DNA of 64,000 nt from Pseudomonas brassicacearum (lineage in GTDB: Bacteria; Pseudomonadota; Gammaproteobacteria; Pseudomonadales; Pseudomonadaceae). The notes under the pieces were generated by a model. The model worked only from the letters and a program-made list of their open reading frames with translations. It made no database searches and was not told where the DNA came from. Position numbers and translations under genes: made by a program. The first letter of the stretch is position 1. Each line of letters opens with the position of its first letter. This document shows positions 1 to 7,906 of the stretch, piece after piece. Where the stretch lies: positions 4,801,430 to 4,865,429 of the forward strand of contig NZ_CP007410.1 in assembly GCF_000585995.1 (NCBI RefSeq), given 5' to 3'.

Positions 1-377
1 GTTGATATTGCTCGTTGGCCAGCACCTGTTCGGCCGGAATGATGCCGGCCCGGATGATGCGTTGTTCGTGGTAGAGGTCGGCCAGGAACATGTTCAGCGC
101 CTTGACTCGCTGGATGCAGCCACGCTCGACGACCCGCCATTCACTGGCGGGGATGCTGCGCGGGATGGTGTCGAAAGGGATCAGGCGCTCTGTCCCCTGC
201 TCGTCACCGTAGAGCGTGAATGTAATTCCGGCGCGGTGAAACAACAGGTCGGCTTCGCGCCGCCGTTGTGCCAGAAGCTCGTCAGGCGTTTCGGCCAGCC
301 ATCGGGCAAACGCCCGATAATGCGGGCGGACCTGGCCGTCGGCGTCGTACATTTCATCAAAACCGGTGCGGATCATG
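1..377 (-). CDS. Circularly permuted ATP-grasp protein, N-terminal part (partial)
   Basis: Only the first 125 codons are present; the gene runs off the left edge. The protein starts MIRTGFDEMYDADGQVRPHY and continues with a segment (DLLFHRAGITFTLYGDEQG) that I recognise as the start of the DUF404/DUF407 'circularly permuted type 2 ATP-grasp' family, usually about 470 residues and followed by an alpha-E domain protein and a transglutaminase-like protein. The start is set by an AAGGAG Shine-Dalgarno sequence about 6 nt upstream of the ATG at 377. In characterised or predicted cases these clusters are thought to make or modify peptides, but the substrate is unknown here and the downstream partners lie outside the window. 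Confidence 0.85.
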
Positions 378-647
378 CCGTACTCCTTGTCACCCTGACA
401 TCCGGCTTCGCAAGGCCCGTGCCATCGGCATAAACGCTTCATGATCAACGGGTTGGATTATCCCTCGGGAGGTTGCGCACCCTTGTAGTGCAGCCCATGC
501 CCCTACCCCGCCTCATAGCGACGCATGGGACTTGGCTACCCTGAGCATAGACACGGAAAAAGGACGTAGCCTGCTGCGGATACAGTTAGCTACAAAACCT
601 GGGGAATGATGGCGGGGGTCAGTTGGCGGCTGGCGGGCAGACGTGAA
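378..647. other. Intergenic region upstream of the ATP-grasp gene
   Basis: About 270 bases without a convincing gene. It holds the RBS and presumably the promoter of the minus-strand ATP-grasp gene and, at its right end, the terminator of the RraB-like gene. Short frames here lack an RBS and family resemblance. Confidence 0.5.
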
Positions 648-673
648 AACGGCCGACACAAAGGTCAGCCGTT
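648..673 (-). terminator. Intrinsic terminator of the rraB-like gene
   Basis: Read on the minus strand, a 10-bp stem (AACGGCTGAC / GTCGGCCGTT, one T-G pair) closes a 6-nt loop and is followed by TTTT. It lies 25 nt past the stop codon of the RraB-like gene. Confidence 0.7.
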
Positions 674-697
674 GCTAGGTTTGCAGCAAGTGAAGTA

Positions 698-1039
698 TCA
701 GGCCTGCAGGCGCCGAATCTCCTGCTTGACGCCCCAACCCTCGATGATGCCGCCCAAGGGTTCAACCACGGCCTCGAAGTCTTGCTCGAAGTCTCCAATG
801 TCGTCGTAGGTGGCGTACATTACCCGGCTCAGTTCCAATGACCAGGCCCCGTCGTCCCGGGCGCTGATCTGCGCGTTCAATGACTCACCCCGAAATTGAC
901 CTGCTGCCCTGCGCGCCCGCTCCTCATCCGGGAAAATGGCGTAGAACTCGATGGGATGGAATTGTGAGAAATCGAAACCGCCTTCTTTCATGCGGCGAAG
1001 CACGCTGGTGCTGATGTCTTCTTGATAGGCTGTGCTCAT
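698..1039 (-). CDS. RraB-like protein (ribonuclease E inhibitor family)
   Basis: A 113-residue cytoplasmic acidic protein. The C-terminal half, ending GGIIEGWGVKQE, resembles the RraB fold, in which a conserved WG motif follows an acidic helix (here DDIGDFEQDFEAVVEPL). RraB binds the C-terminal half of RNase E in enterobacteria and modulates its activity; whether this protein does so is inferred. The RNase E gene in this window (45.4 kb) has a large disordered C-terminal region that could be a partner. AGGAGGAC lies just upstream of the ATG at 1039. It is transcribed alone and ends at the hairpin at 648-673. Confidence 0.65.
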   Translation of the reverse strand: MSTAYQEDISTSVLRRMKEGGFDFSQFHPIEFYAIFPDEERARRAAGQFRGESLNAQISARDDGAWSLELSRVMYATYDDIGDFEQDFEAVVEPLGGIIEGWGVKQEIRRLQA

Positions 1040-1242
1040 GAAACGTCCTCCTCAAACCGATGGATAGACTTTCCGTCTTCCCGTGCGTGCAATCCAGGGG
1101 TGGCACGCGGTACGGCATCAACTGACCGTCGGGACACAAGCATGTAGCTGACAAGACCGGACCTTCGCGATCCTTTCGCTGATCTCAATTGCAGAGTAGC
1201 CGCAAGTCGTAGTCACTGCCAAGCGGGGCCAGACACTGATTT

Positions 1243-1479
1243 TCATGAAATCGGTTTAATGCTGATGATTTCGATGCTGTGCTGGGATTTGAGGTTTTTG
1301 ACCGTTGGGTCTTCGGTGCGACCTTCCAGGTCATTGAGATCAAGCTTGGCGGGCACGGGTAGCAACTTCTCACGGATCAATTGCGCAGCCTGCTCCATGG
1401 TGGGCTCCTGGTCATAGTCGAACTGCTCGGCGATGGCTTCGCCGTGGTCATCAACGAAAGTGATCTCCCACTTTTGCAT
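1243..1479 (-). CDS. Small conserved hypothetical protein, 78 aa
   Basis: A 78-residue protein starting MQKWEITFVDDHGEAIAEQF. The pattern of a short beta hairpin (WEITFVDDHGE), an acidic stretch with an amphipathic helix (TMEQAAQLIREKLLP) and a basic end (SIEIISIKPIS) suggests a small soluble alpha/beta protein. The start at 1479 is decided by a strong AAGGAG 6 nt upstream; longer in-frame extensions run back through the terminator at 1575-1601 and are not credible. I do not recognise the family and assign no function. Confidence 0.7.
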   Translation of the reverse strand: MQKWEITFVDDHGEAIAEQFDYDQEPTMEQAAQLIREKLLPVPAKLDLNDLEGRTEDPTVKNLKSQHSIEIISIKPIS

Positions 1480-1574
1480 CGGTTTCTCCTTGATCAATTC
1501 AGGGCCTGGCTTACCTTCATCTCGACATTGAGCACTGAGCAATCGTTCCGCCGGGTTGTTGGACGGCACGTACG

Positions 1575-1601
1575 AAAAGACCGCCTCGAAGGCGGTCTTT
1601 T
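1575..1601. terminator. Bidirectional intrinsic terminator
   Basis: Perfect 11-bp stem AAAAGACCGCC / GGCGGTCTTTT with a 5-nt loop, giving T runs on both strands. It sits 19 nt past the stop codon of the START-domain gene on the minus strand. Confidence 0.9.
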
Positions 1602-1619
1602 GGCGTGTCGCATGGCCGA

Positions 1620-2228
1620 TTATTTCTCGGCACGTTCCTTCAGGGCTTTCAAAGTGTTGAACGGCGCGTCCACCACAAACTTGTTGGCCAGCCAGGACGG
1701 TACGCTGCCACCCGGATCGGTGTGGACCTGATAGGTCACTTCGACCTGACCCGCGCCCTTGGGTACGAACTTCCAAAAGCCCTCGACCTGGCTCACCCGC
1801 ACATAATCCTGCTCTTCGGGCAGGTACTTCGGCACGCCCTTGAGGTTGCGGGTCAGGCTGCCATCGGCGCCTTCGACGGTGGTCACTTCCAACACCGAAT
1901 CCCGGGCCGTGACCGGCCACGGCGTATTGAACTGGGTGTAGGTCCAGCTCTTGTCGCCCTCGTGCTTGACCAGTTTCTGGCTCTTGCACTCGTGAATCCA
2001 GGCACAGGCACCCGGAACGTCTTCCTGCAGGGCACGCAGCTTGGCCATGGTGGTTTTCATGACCGTCACACCTTGGTAGGCCTTGTATTTGGAGCCGGCC
2101 ACTTCACTGAGCGAAACCTTGATACCGTCCTGCTCCTTGACCACTTGCCAGTCTTCTGCCTGGGCGGTTGCCGTTGCCAACAGCACGGTCAAACCACACA
2201 TCACAGCCATCCGATGCAGCGAACCCAT
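1620..2228 (-). CDS. START/SRPBCC-domain periplasmic protein
   Basis: 202 residues when started at the ATG at 2228, which has AAGGA 7 nt upstream; a frame opening at an upstream TTG is disfavoured because it lacks an RBS and would precede the signal peptide with a polar segment. Residues 1-24 form a signal peptide (MAVMCGLTVLLATATAQA core). The mature part has START-family landmarks: an ACAWIHECKSQKLV segment, WTYTQFNTPWPVTARD, and a C-terminal SWLANKFVVDAPFNTLKALKE helix. START domains hold lipids or other hydrophobic ligands in a deep pocket; the ligand here is unknown. It appears monocistronic, with the hairpin at 1575-1601 as its terminator. Confidence 0.85.
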   Translation of the reverse strand: MGSLHRMAVMCGLTVLLATATAQAEDWQVVKEQDGIKVSLSEVAGSKYKAYQGVTVMKTTMAKLRALQEDVPGACAWIHECKSQKLVKHEGDKSWTYTQFNTPWPVTARDSVLEVTTVEGADGSLTRNLKGVPKYLPEEQDYVRVSQVEGFWKFVPKGAGQVEVTYQVHTDPGGSVPSWLANKFVVDAPFNTLKALKERAEK

Positions 2229-2281
2229 AATTTTTTCCTTATTGTCCAAGTTCGTTCATTTCAGTTCCGATCATTAACCCA

Positions 2282-2536
2282 TTACGCTGCGGTGACTTGC
2301 TCCCACCAACCGATCAGCCGGATAGCGTCTTCGCTGCTGTTGCCGCAGACTTCGATGTCAGCTTCGAACGCCGAACACACCGCCGGACGCTCTGGCTCGC
2401 CGAAGATCCGGCACAGGTTATCGACCGACAATTGCACGCAGCGTTCTCCCGCGGGCTTGCCTTGGGGCATGCCTGGGATCGGCGAGCTTATAGAAGGGGC
2501 GATGCAGCAAGCGCCACAGCCTTCACGGCACTTCAT
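2282..2536 (-). CDS. YkgJ-family cysteine cluster protein
   Basis: 84 residues, beginning MKCREGCGACCIAPSISSPI. The CxxxCGACC pattern at residues 3-11, a further Cys near residue 42 (NLCRIFGEPERPAVC) and the two-residue-spaced Cys pairs are typical of the YkgJ/UPF0153 family, predicted to bind a zinc or iron-sulfur centre. The sequence is short for the family but matches compact Pseudomonas members. No operon partner is evident; the START-domain gene follows after 53 nt on the same strand and could be cotranscribed. The biochemical role is not established. Confidence 0.85.
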   Translation of the reverse strand: MKCREGCGACCIAPSISSPIPGMPQGKPAGERCVQLSVDNLCRIFGEPERPAVCSAFEADIEVCGNSSEDAIRLIGWWEQVTAA

Positions 2537-2682
2537 GACGACAACATCCTCACGACAGGTAATGATTGGTAACAGGGCACAGAGTAGCCGCTAAAACACT
2601 CGTTTTAAATTACTGCTTGCGTGTTTTTTCGCCGCAACAAGATGACTGGACAGTCAGCAACGACTGCGAGCATGGCCAAGGT

Positions 2683-3156
2683 CTACTGCTTGAACTCGAA
2701 ATCCAGCGCCGCCCCTTCCACTTCATGACGCTCCTGACTCCGCAGCGGCAGTTGCATTTCATTGCTCAGCAAACGGCCATTGAGCTGGAACGGTCCGGGT
2801 TTCTCTCCAAAAAATGAGGGCAGTAGTGGCTCATGTTTGGGTGACAACACCTTACCCGGTGGCTGCAGTTCCTCGACCATGTCATGGGGCAGGCTCAAAT
2901 CCAGCTTGGCCGGTGGTAATGGTTTTTTGGCGATCTCGTGGGCAGATTTGCTCTTGGAAGCGATGGGAGCGCGTTTTTTCTTCGCGGGAGCTGCTTTTTT
3001 CACGGACGCCTTTTTGACCACTGTCGGCTTTTTCGGCGCATTTTGCGTGGCGCTGACGGCAGGTTTATCCTGCGCCGAAGCCGCCACGACGCCTCCGGTA
3101 TGGAAGGCAGTCAACAGTCCGATCAAAACCCACGCGACAGGAACAATGGCTTTCAT
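2683..3156 (-). CDS. Predicted secreted Lys/Ala-rich hypothetical protein
   Basis: 157 residues from the ATG at 3156. The N-terminus (MKAIVPVAWVLIGLLTAFHT, then GGVVAASAQD) is a clear Sec signal peptide. Residues about 35-70 are a low-complexity Lys/Ala/Pro stretch (PKKPTVVKKASVKKAAPAKK), which often causes such proteins to be mislabelled as translation factors. The C-terminal half is more ordered (LDLSLPHDMVEELQPPGKVL ... ERHEVEGAALDFEFKQ). In-frame ATGs exist at 3189 and 3222; the 3189 start has an AGGCGA just upstream but would place 11 extra residues before the signal core, so the true start is uncertain. It could bind an anionic partner such as LPS or peptidoglycan; this is a guess. Confidence 0.7.
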   Translation of the reverse strand: MKAIVPVAWVLIGLLTAFHTGGVVAASAQDKPAVSATQNAPKKPTVVKKASVKKAAPAKKKRAPIASKSKSAHEIAKKPLPPAKLDLSLPHDMVEELQPPGKVLSPKHEPLLPSFFGEKPGPFQLNGRLLSNEMQLPLRSQERHEVEGAALDFEFKQ

Positions 3157-3241
3157 AAATACAACGGCACTTACGGCAGAGAACCCCATGCTCGCCTGAT
3201 AATGAGACGCTGACAAGCACATCAGGCTAAGCCGCTGATTC

Positions 3242-4684
3242 CTATAAAAATCCGCTGGCAGTCTCTTGGCACAATTGAGTGGCCAACAGCCCCAGCGTCA
3301 TCAAGGCCCGCTCTGCCTCGCGGTTCCAGGGCGTACCACAGTTCAGTCGGATACAGTGATTGAACTGCTCGGTGTTACTGAAAATCAGCCCGGGGGCGAT
3401 ACTGATGCCTTGCTGCAATGCCCGCACATGCAACTCCTGGGTGTTGACCCGCCCCGGCAGGCTGACCCACAGGATGAAGCCTCCGGTGGGCCGACTCATT
3501 TGCGTGCCTTCGGGGAAGTACTGCTGCACCGCCAGCTGAAAGGCGCTGAGATTTTTGCGGTACTCCTGGCGGATATAGCGCAGGTGTCGGTCATAGCCAC
3601 CATTTTCCAGGTACGCCGCAATGCCCATCTGCGTGACGCTGCACGCCGAGTGGGTACTGAAGGTCTGGAGCCGCTGGATTTCCTGCTGGAATTTGCCGGC
3701 GATCATCCAGCCAATACGCACGCCCGGCGACAACGTCTTGGAAAAACTCGAACAGTAGATGACCCGATCCAACCGGTCATAGGCTTTTAGCGCCTTGGTG
3801 CGACCTTGCTCGAACATCAGCTCACCATAGATATCGTCCTCGACGATCTGGATGTCGAAATCCGACGCCAGGCGCAACAGTTGCTTTTGCCGCTCCTCCG
3901 GCATCGTGCCACCCAGGGGGTTGCTCAAGCGCGTGGTCAGCACCAGCGCCTTGATCGACCATTGGTTGGCCGCCAGTTGCAGGGCCTCAAGGCTCATGCC
4001 TGTGACCGGATCACTGGGGATCTCGATGACCTTGAGCCCCAACAGATCCGCCAGTTGCAGCAAGCCGTAGTAGGTGGGTGATTCGGCAGCGATCAGATCC
4101 CCTGGCCGGGTCAACACGCGCAACGACATCTGCAGCGCATCGACACAGCCGTGGGTGATCACCACTTCGGAGGGATCCACCACCACACCGGCATCGCGCA
4201 TGCGAATTGCCACCTGACGTCGCAATGGTTCGAAGCCCGGGCTGAACATGTAGCTGAACGCCCGCGGGCTGTGGAACCGCGTGACCTTGGCCAATTGCTG
4301 ATGCAGCGCCCGCACGGGTAAGTAATCAACGCTCGGCACTGCCGCCCCCAGGGGAAACACCCCTTCACGGCGCGACTCGACCAATACCTGCTGGATGATG
4401 CTGCTGCGCGTCACCAGCCCCGGACGCTCGACCCGGGCGATGTCCGGCGTCGGCGCCGTCAAGGCTGGGGTCTGGTGCACGTAGTAACCCGATTGCGGCC
4501 GCGCACGGATCAGCCCCTGGTCTTCAAGGTTGGCGTAGGCCTGCAGCACCGTCGCGTGGCTGACGTTGAGCTGCGAACTCATCTTGCGCACCGAAGGCAC
4601 GCGTTCTCCGGGCTGATACACACCACGGCGGATGTCTTCAGCCAGTTGTTGCGCAATACGTTGATAGAGCAGGAGGTTGGTCAT
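3242..4684 (-). CDS. MocR-type GntR/aminotransferase transcriptional regulator
   Basis: 480 residues with the two-part MocR layout. Residues 1-75 are a GntR winged helix (RRGVYQPGERVPSVRKMSSQ, then LNVSHATVLQAYANLEDQGL). Residues 105-470 are a fold-type-I PLP aminotransferase domain. Lys316 in SSFSKTLSPGVRIGW is the expected Schiff-base lysine, and the DD at 283-284 (VEDDIYGEL) includes the Asp that contacts the pyridine nitrogen. MocR proteins use PLP or its amino-acid adducts as signal rather than catalysing transamination. Repeats of ACAGTT in the 60 bp or so upstream of the start (4738-4807) are good autoregulatory operator candidates. No metabolic partner gene is adjacent, so the controlled pathway is unknown. 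Confidence 0.92.
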   Translation of the reverse strand: MTNLLLYQRIAQQLAEDIRRGVYQPGERVPSVRKMSSQLNVSHATVLQAYANLEDQGLIRARPQSGYYVHQTPALTAPTPDIARVERPGLVTRSSIIQQVLVESRREGVFPLGAAVPSVDYLPVRALHQQLAKVTRFHSPRAFSYMFSPGFEPLRRQVAIRMRDAGVVVDPSEVVITHGCVDALQMSLRVLTRPGDLIAAESPTYYGLLQLADLLGLKVIEIPSDPVTGMSLEALQLAANQWSIKALVLTTRLSNPLGGTMPEERQKQLLRLASDFDIQIVEDDIYGELMFEQGRTKALKAYDRLDRVIYCSSFSKTLSPGVRIGWMIAGKFQQEIQRLQTFSTHSACSVTQMGIAAYLENGGYDRHLRYIRQEYRKNLSAFQLAVQQYFPEGTQMSRPTGGFILWVSLPGRVNTQELHVRALQQGISIAPGLIFSNTEQFNHCIRLNCGTPWNREAERALMTLGLLATQLCQETASGFL

Positions 4685-4737
4685 GACGCAGCACTCGATT
4701 TCACGGGCATTTTATTTTTGTCGGAAACGATACCGGA

Positions 4738-4807
4738 ACAGTTTAGAAGTGTACGGGGACAGTTGCCAGATTACTCGACAGTACAGTGGAGTGACAGCTC
4801 TAACTGT
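4738..4807. promoter_or_regulatory. Cluster of ACAGT(T) repeats upstream of the mocR gene
   Basis: ACAGTT occurs at 4738-4743 and 4759-4764 (21 bp, two helical turns apart), ACAGT again at 4778 and 4783, and the inverse AACTGT at 4802-4807 embedded in AACTGTACCCC. MocR regulators commonly bind direct repeats with helical phasing, so this is a likely operator region; that is inference from position and spacing. Confidence 0.45.
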
Positions 4808-4837
4808 ACCCCTCATAGGACAATTTGCGGGCCCAAA

Positions 4838-4869
4838 AAAACCCGGCGCCGTTGAACGGGCCGGGTTTT
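4838..4869. terminator. Terminator of the SBP/DUF4398/OmpA operon
   Basis: Stem AAAACCCGGC / GCCGGGTTTT around a 12-nt loop, 15 nt beyond the stop codon of the OmpA-family gene. On the minus strand it ends in a U tract (the plus strand shows AAAAAAA). Confidence 0.85.
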
Positions 4870-4884
4870 CCAGTGACGCAGCCC

Positions 4885-5694
4885 TCAGCGGGCGGCGCCG
4901 AGCTGGCCTTTCTCGTCGGAGAACACAATTTCAACGCGACGGTTCTGTGCCCGGCCACGCTCGGAAGCGTTGACATCCACCGGGTATTGGTCGCCGTAGC
5001 CTTCGACCTGGATACGCTTTTCGTCAATCCCCAGATCCACCAGCACGTCCGCCACCGCCTGTGCGCGATCCCGCGACAGCTTGAGGTTTTCCTGCTTGCC
5101 CCCGGTGCTGTCGGTGTAGCCCTCGATGCGCACCACGCGCTTGGGATTGAGCTGCAAGAACTGCACGATCTTGAGCACGACCCGGTTGGCCGAGTTCTTC
5201 AACTCCGCTTCGCCGGTGTCGAACAGCACGTCACCGAGGGTCATCACCAAGCCGCGATCGGTCTGGGTGGTCGCCATCGCCATGATCTGTTCTTCGAGCC
5301 ATTTGCCTTGCTGCTGCACACTCAGCAGCTTGGATTCACGCAGCGCCAATTGCAGGCGCTGGCGCTCCAGTTCAAGCTTCGCCGCACGCTCTTCGTTAAG
5401 CAGCTGATTACTGTGTTCCCGGGCGATCTCACTGTAGCGCTGGCTCAGGTAGGCGTAATGCTGCACATCCTCACCGCTGCCCCAGTAGGAGGACAAGCGA
5501 TCGGCACGGGCCAGGGACTCGCCAGCGCGGATCACGTCCCGGGGGGCGGCACGTAATACGTTGGCGTCTTCCTTGACCTTCTGGAAGTCGGTACTGGCCT
5601 GCTCGAGTGCTGCTTCGCTGCGCTGGCCGGCGCAGCCATACAAACTGGCCAACCCTGCGAGGACCAGGCCGCCCAATACGTGGGAGTGCTTCAT
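4885..5694 (-). CDS. OmpA-family lipoprotein with DUF4398-like N-terminus
   Basis: 269 residues. The signal peptide ends in a lipobox LYGC with Cys21 as the lipidated residue. A helical region (about 25-135, with DFQKVKEDANVLRAAPRDVI) precedes an OmpA C-terminal peptidoglycan-binding domain (about 150-260) that contains TDRGLVMTLGDVLFDTGEAE, GYTDSTGG and the signature ending ERGRAQNRRVEIVF. It should be anchored in the outer membrane and bind diaminopimelate in the cell wall. Its ATG overlaps the stop of the DUF4398 gene (ATGA, 5691-5694), so the two are translationally coupled, and both share the helical DUF4398-type segment, suggesting a physical partnership. Confidence 0.88.
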   Translation of the reverse strand: MKHSHVLGGLVLAGLASLYGCAGQRSEAALEQASTDFQKVKEDANVLRAAPRDVIRAGESLARADRLSSYWGSGEDVQHYAYLSQRYSEIAREHSNQLLNEERAAKLELERQRLQLALRESKLLSVQQQGKWLEEQIMAMATTQTDRGLVMTLGDVLFDTGEAELKNSANRVVLKIVQFLQLNPKRVVRIEGYTDSTGGKQENLKLSRDRAQAVADVLVDLGIDEKRIQVEGYGDQYPVDVNASERGRAQNRRVEIVFSDEKGQLGAAR

Positions 5695-6050
5695 TGGGCA
5701 TCCTCCCTCAACTGTTTGCGCAAGCGCTTGATGCGGGTGTCGAGCACGTTCAGTTGCTCCTGGCTCTTGAGGGTCAACACCTTCGCTTCGGCCAGGCGCG
5801 CATCCAGCTCGGCCTGTTCGGCGCGCATGCGCGCCTTCTTGTACGATTCGTCGGTCATGTTGGATTTGGCCCGGGCGAATTTTTCTTCAGCCAGTTTCAA
5901 TTCGGGCACTTCGTCGGCATTGGCACCCACGGCCCGGGCTTGTTCCAGTGCCTGTTCGGTCAGGCGGATCTGTTCATTCGGCGCCGGATCGGCTGCGCAG
6001 CCCGCCAGAGCCAGAACGGCCAGGGCAGCGAAAAGAGGTCGAATAGTCAC
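5691..6050 (-). CDS. DUF4398-domain lipoprotein
   Basis: 119 residues starting at a GTG (6050). Signal peptide with lipobox ALAGC, Cys18. The mature protein is almost wholly helical and charged (EQIRLTEQALEQARAVGANA ... SYKKARMRAEQAELDARLAE), ending RIKRLRKQLREDAQ, and is predicted to form a coiled coil. DUF4398 proteins commonly sit next to OmpA-like lipoproteins, as here. The gene begins 9 nt after the solute-binding protein gene and overlaps the OmpA gene by 4 nt. Its function is unknown; a periplasmic spacer between outer membrane and cell wall fits the sequence. Confidence 0.85.
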   Translation of the reverse strand: MTIRPLFAALAVLALAGCAADPAPNEQIRLTEQALEQARAVGANADEVPELKLAEEKFARAKSNMTDESYKKARMRAEQAELDARLAEAKVLTLKSQEQLNVLDTRIKRLRKQLREDAQ

Positions 6051-6059
6051 TAATGTTCC

Positions 6060-6884
6060 CTACTGTTTTGGGGCACCGACAGGTGGCTGCAACTGTGTTT
6101 TCCAACGTTCGAGATTGCGCTGCAACACAGCCTCCGTCAGGCCGGACGCGGCCAATTCTGTCATCTTTTGCGCCAGCTGTCCGCGTAACCATGGGTCATT
6201 GCAGGCAGAGTTATGGGAAACCGCGAGGAACAGTCCCGGTTTATCCACGGGTTGCGGTGCGCCCTGCAGGTCGTTCGCCATCCCCAGTGTCTGCGCCATT
6301 GCCAGGCCCGAATAGCGCCCCGCCAGGACATATTCCACCTCTCCCAACAGCAGTTTCTGAAAAGCCTGGGTCAGGTTGGGCGTGCGGGTCAGGGACAATT
6401 TCTGCTCGGCAAAAACGCCGAATCCCGGAGTCATGCGTGCCTTTTCCGACAACGCGCCGGGATGGCCCTGTAGGTCTTCGGGCTGATTGATGACCAGTGT
6501 CGAATCCTTGCGGGTCCAGACCAGGTAATCGTTTTCCAGCAAGGGCGGATGAACGTAGTCCAAGGCTTCAAGCCCGGTGCTGGTCAGCGGAGCATCGGTG
6601 AGCAGGTCCATGCGTCCGCTGCGCACTTCGTCCAGTGCCTGGGCGCGCTTGCCGGCGTAAAGCAATTCGATCTTGATGCCCAACTCCCCCGCCACCTGCG
6701 CGAGCAGGTCGGCACCGGCGCCGATCAAGTGCTTGGGGTCCTGAGGGTCTTGCCAAAGGTAGGGTGGCGCATCCGGGCTGCCGGTGGCGATCAACCGCTC
6801 ACACTTGCCAGCGGCGGCAGACAGGCCCGGCACACCCGCCAGCGCCCACAGCAACGACCAGCCGGCCAAACGGCGAAGATCCAT
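6060..6884 (-). CDS. Periplasmic solute-binding protein, family 3 type
   Basis: 274 residues from the ATG at 6884, which has AGGGGAG 9 nt upstream. A signal peptide covers about residues 1-22 (WSLLWALAGVPGLSAAA). The body shows the bilobed SBP_bac_3 pattern: CERLIATGSPDAPPYLWQDP, GAGADLLAQVAGELGIKIEL, and GRMDLLTDAPLTSTGLEALD. Such proteins bind polar amino acids or similar solutes in the periplasm. No transporter permease or ATPase gene is nearby; instead it heads an operon with two outer-membrane lipoproteins. It may therefore act as a stand-alone binding or sensing protein, which is inference. Confidence 0.85.
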   Translation of the reverse strand: MDLRRLAGWSLLWALAGVPGLSAAAGKCERLIATGSPDAPPYLWQDPQDPKHLIGAGADLLAQVAGELGIKIELLYAGKRAQALDEVRSGRMDLLTDAPLTSTGLEALDYVHPPLLENDYLVWTRKDSTLVINQPEDLQGHPGALSEKARMTPGFGVFAEQKLSLTRTPNLTQAFQKLLLGEVEYVLAGRYSGLAMAQTLGMANDLQGAPQPVDKPGLFLAVSHNSACNDPWLRGQLAQKMTELAASGLTEAVLQRNLERWKTQLQPPVGAPKQ

Positions 6885-6927
6885 GGCAATACGCTCCCCT
6901 TGCAGCGAAAACAAATAATGCAGAAAT

Positions 6928-6957
6928 AAAAAGCCCGGCCAAAGGGCCGGGCTCTTT
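6928..6957 (-). terminator. Terminator of etfBA
   Basis: On the minus strand AGCCCGGCCC-TTT-GGCCGGGCT is followed by TTTTTATTT. It lies about 20 nt past the etfA stop codon and insulates etfBA from the downstream SBP gene. Confidence 0.9.
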
Positions 6958-6975
6958 ATAAGTGAAGACGCCGGA

Positions 6976-7905
6976 TTAGACCAGCTTCTCCAGCTCAGGG
7001 ATGGCTTCGAACAGGTCCGCCACCAGGCCATAGTCGGCCACTTGGAAGATCGGTGCTTCTTCGTCCTTGTTGATCGCTACGATCACCTTGGAGTCTTTCA
7101 TGCCGGCCAGGTGCTGGATCGCGCCGGAGATACCGACGGCGATGTACAGCTGTGGTGCAACGATCTTGCCGGTCTGACCGACCTGCATGTCGTTGGGTAC
7201 GAAACCTGCGTCGACCGCCGCGCGGGAAGCGCCGACGGCAGCGCCCAGCTTGTCGGCCAGGGCGTACAGGTGCTTGAAGTTGTCACCGTTCTGCATGCCA
7301 CGGCCGCCGGAAACGACGATCTTGGCAGCGGTCAGTTCAGGACGATCGGACTTGGCCAGCTCTTCGCCAACGAAGCTGGAGATCCCAGTGTCGTGGGCAG
7401 CAGCAACAGCTTCAATGGCAGCCGAACCACCTTCGGCGGCAACCGGGTCGAAACCGGTGGCGCGGACGGTGATGACCTTGACCGACGCGTTCGATTGCAC
7501 GGTGGCAATGGCGTTACCGGCGTAGATCGGACGCTTGAAGGTGTCGGCGCTTTCTACCGAGATGATTTCGGAGATTTGGTCGACGTCCAGCGCAGCGGCA
7601 ACGCGCGGCAGGATGTTTTTGCCGTTGGACGTGGCGGCGGCCAGGATGTGGCTGTAAGCCTTGCCCAGCTCCGCCACCAGTGGCGCGACGTTTTCCGGCA
7701 GTTGATGCGCGTAGGCGGCGTTGTCAGCCGACAGCACTTTTGCCACGCCAGCGATTTTCGCAGCGGCTTCGGCAACGGCGCCAGCGCCCTGCCCGGCCAC
7801 CAGAACGTGGACATCGCCACCGATTTTGACAGCGGCAGCAACGGTGTTCAGCGTGGCCGGAGCCAGCGCCTTGTTATCGTGTTCGGCGATTACCAAGATA
7901 GTCAT
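6976..7905 (-). CDS. etfA: Electron transfer flavoprotein subunit alpha
   Basis: 309 residues, the usual EtfA/FixB length. The N-terminal domain ([20 protein letters not shown]) is followed by the conserved FAD-binding C-terminal domain with [32 protein letters not shown] and the final [20 protein letters not shown]. It forms a heterodimer with EtfB that takes electrons from acyl-CoA and other flavin dehydrogenases and passes them to ETF-ubiquinone oxidoreductase, whose gene lies divergently at 9202. It follows etfB with a single base between stop and start, so the two are co-translated. It ends at the terminator at 6928-6957. Confidence 0.98.
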   Translation of the reverse strand: MTILVIAEHDNKALAPATLNTVAAAVKIGGDVHVLVAGQGAGAVAEAAAKIAGVAKVLSADNAAYAHQLPENVAPLVAELGKAYSHILAAATSNGKNILPRVAAALDVDQISEIISVESADTFKRPIYAGNAIATVQSNASVKVITVRATGFDPVAAEGGSAAIEAVAAAHDTGISSFVGEELAKSDRPELTAAKIVVSGGRGMQNGDNFKHLYALADKLGAAVGASRAAVDAGFVPNDMQVGQTGKIVAPQLYIAVGISGAIQHLAGMKDSKVIVAINKDEEAPIFQVADYGLVADLFEAIPELEKLV

Positions 7906-7906
7906 A

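Noticed and set aside
1243..1989. Longer 248-codon version of the 78-residue protein
   Set aside because: It would include the terminator at 1575-1601 and the antiparallel part of the START gene; the strong AAGGAG is at the short start.
4800..5027. Small frame over the operon terminator
   Set aside because: It starts within the OmpA gene on the same strand but another frame, and runs through the terminator hairpin.
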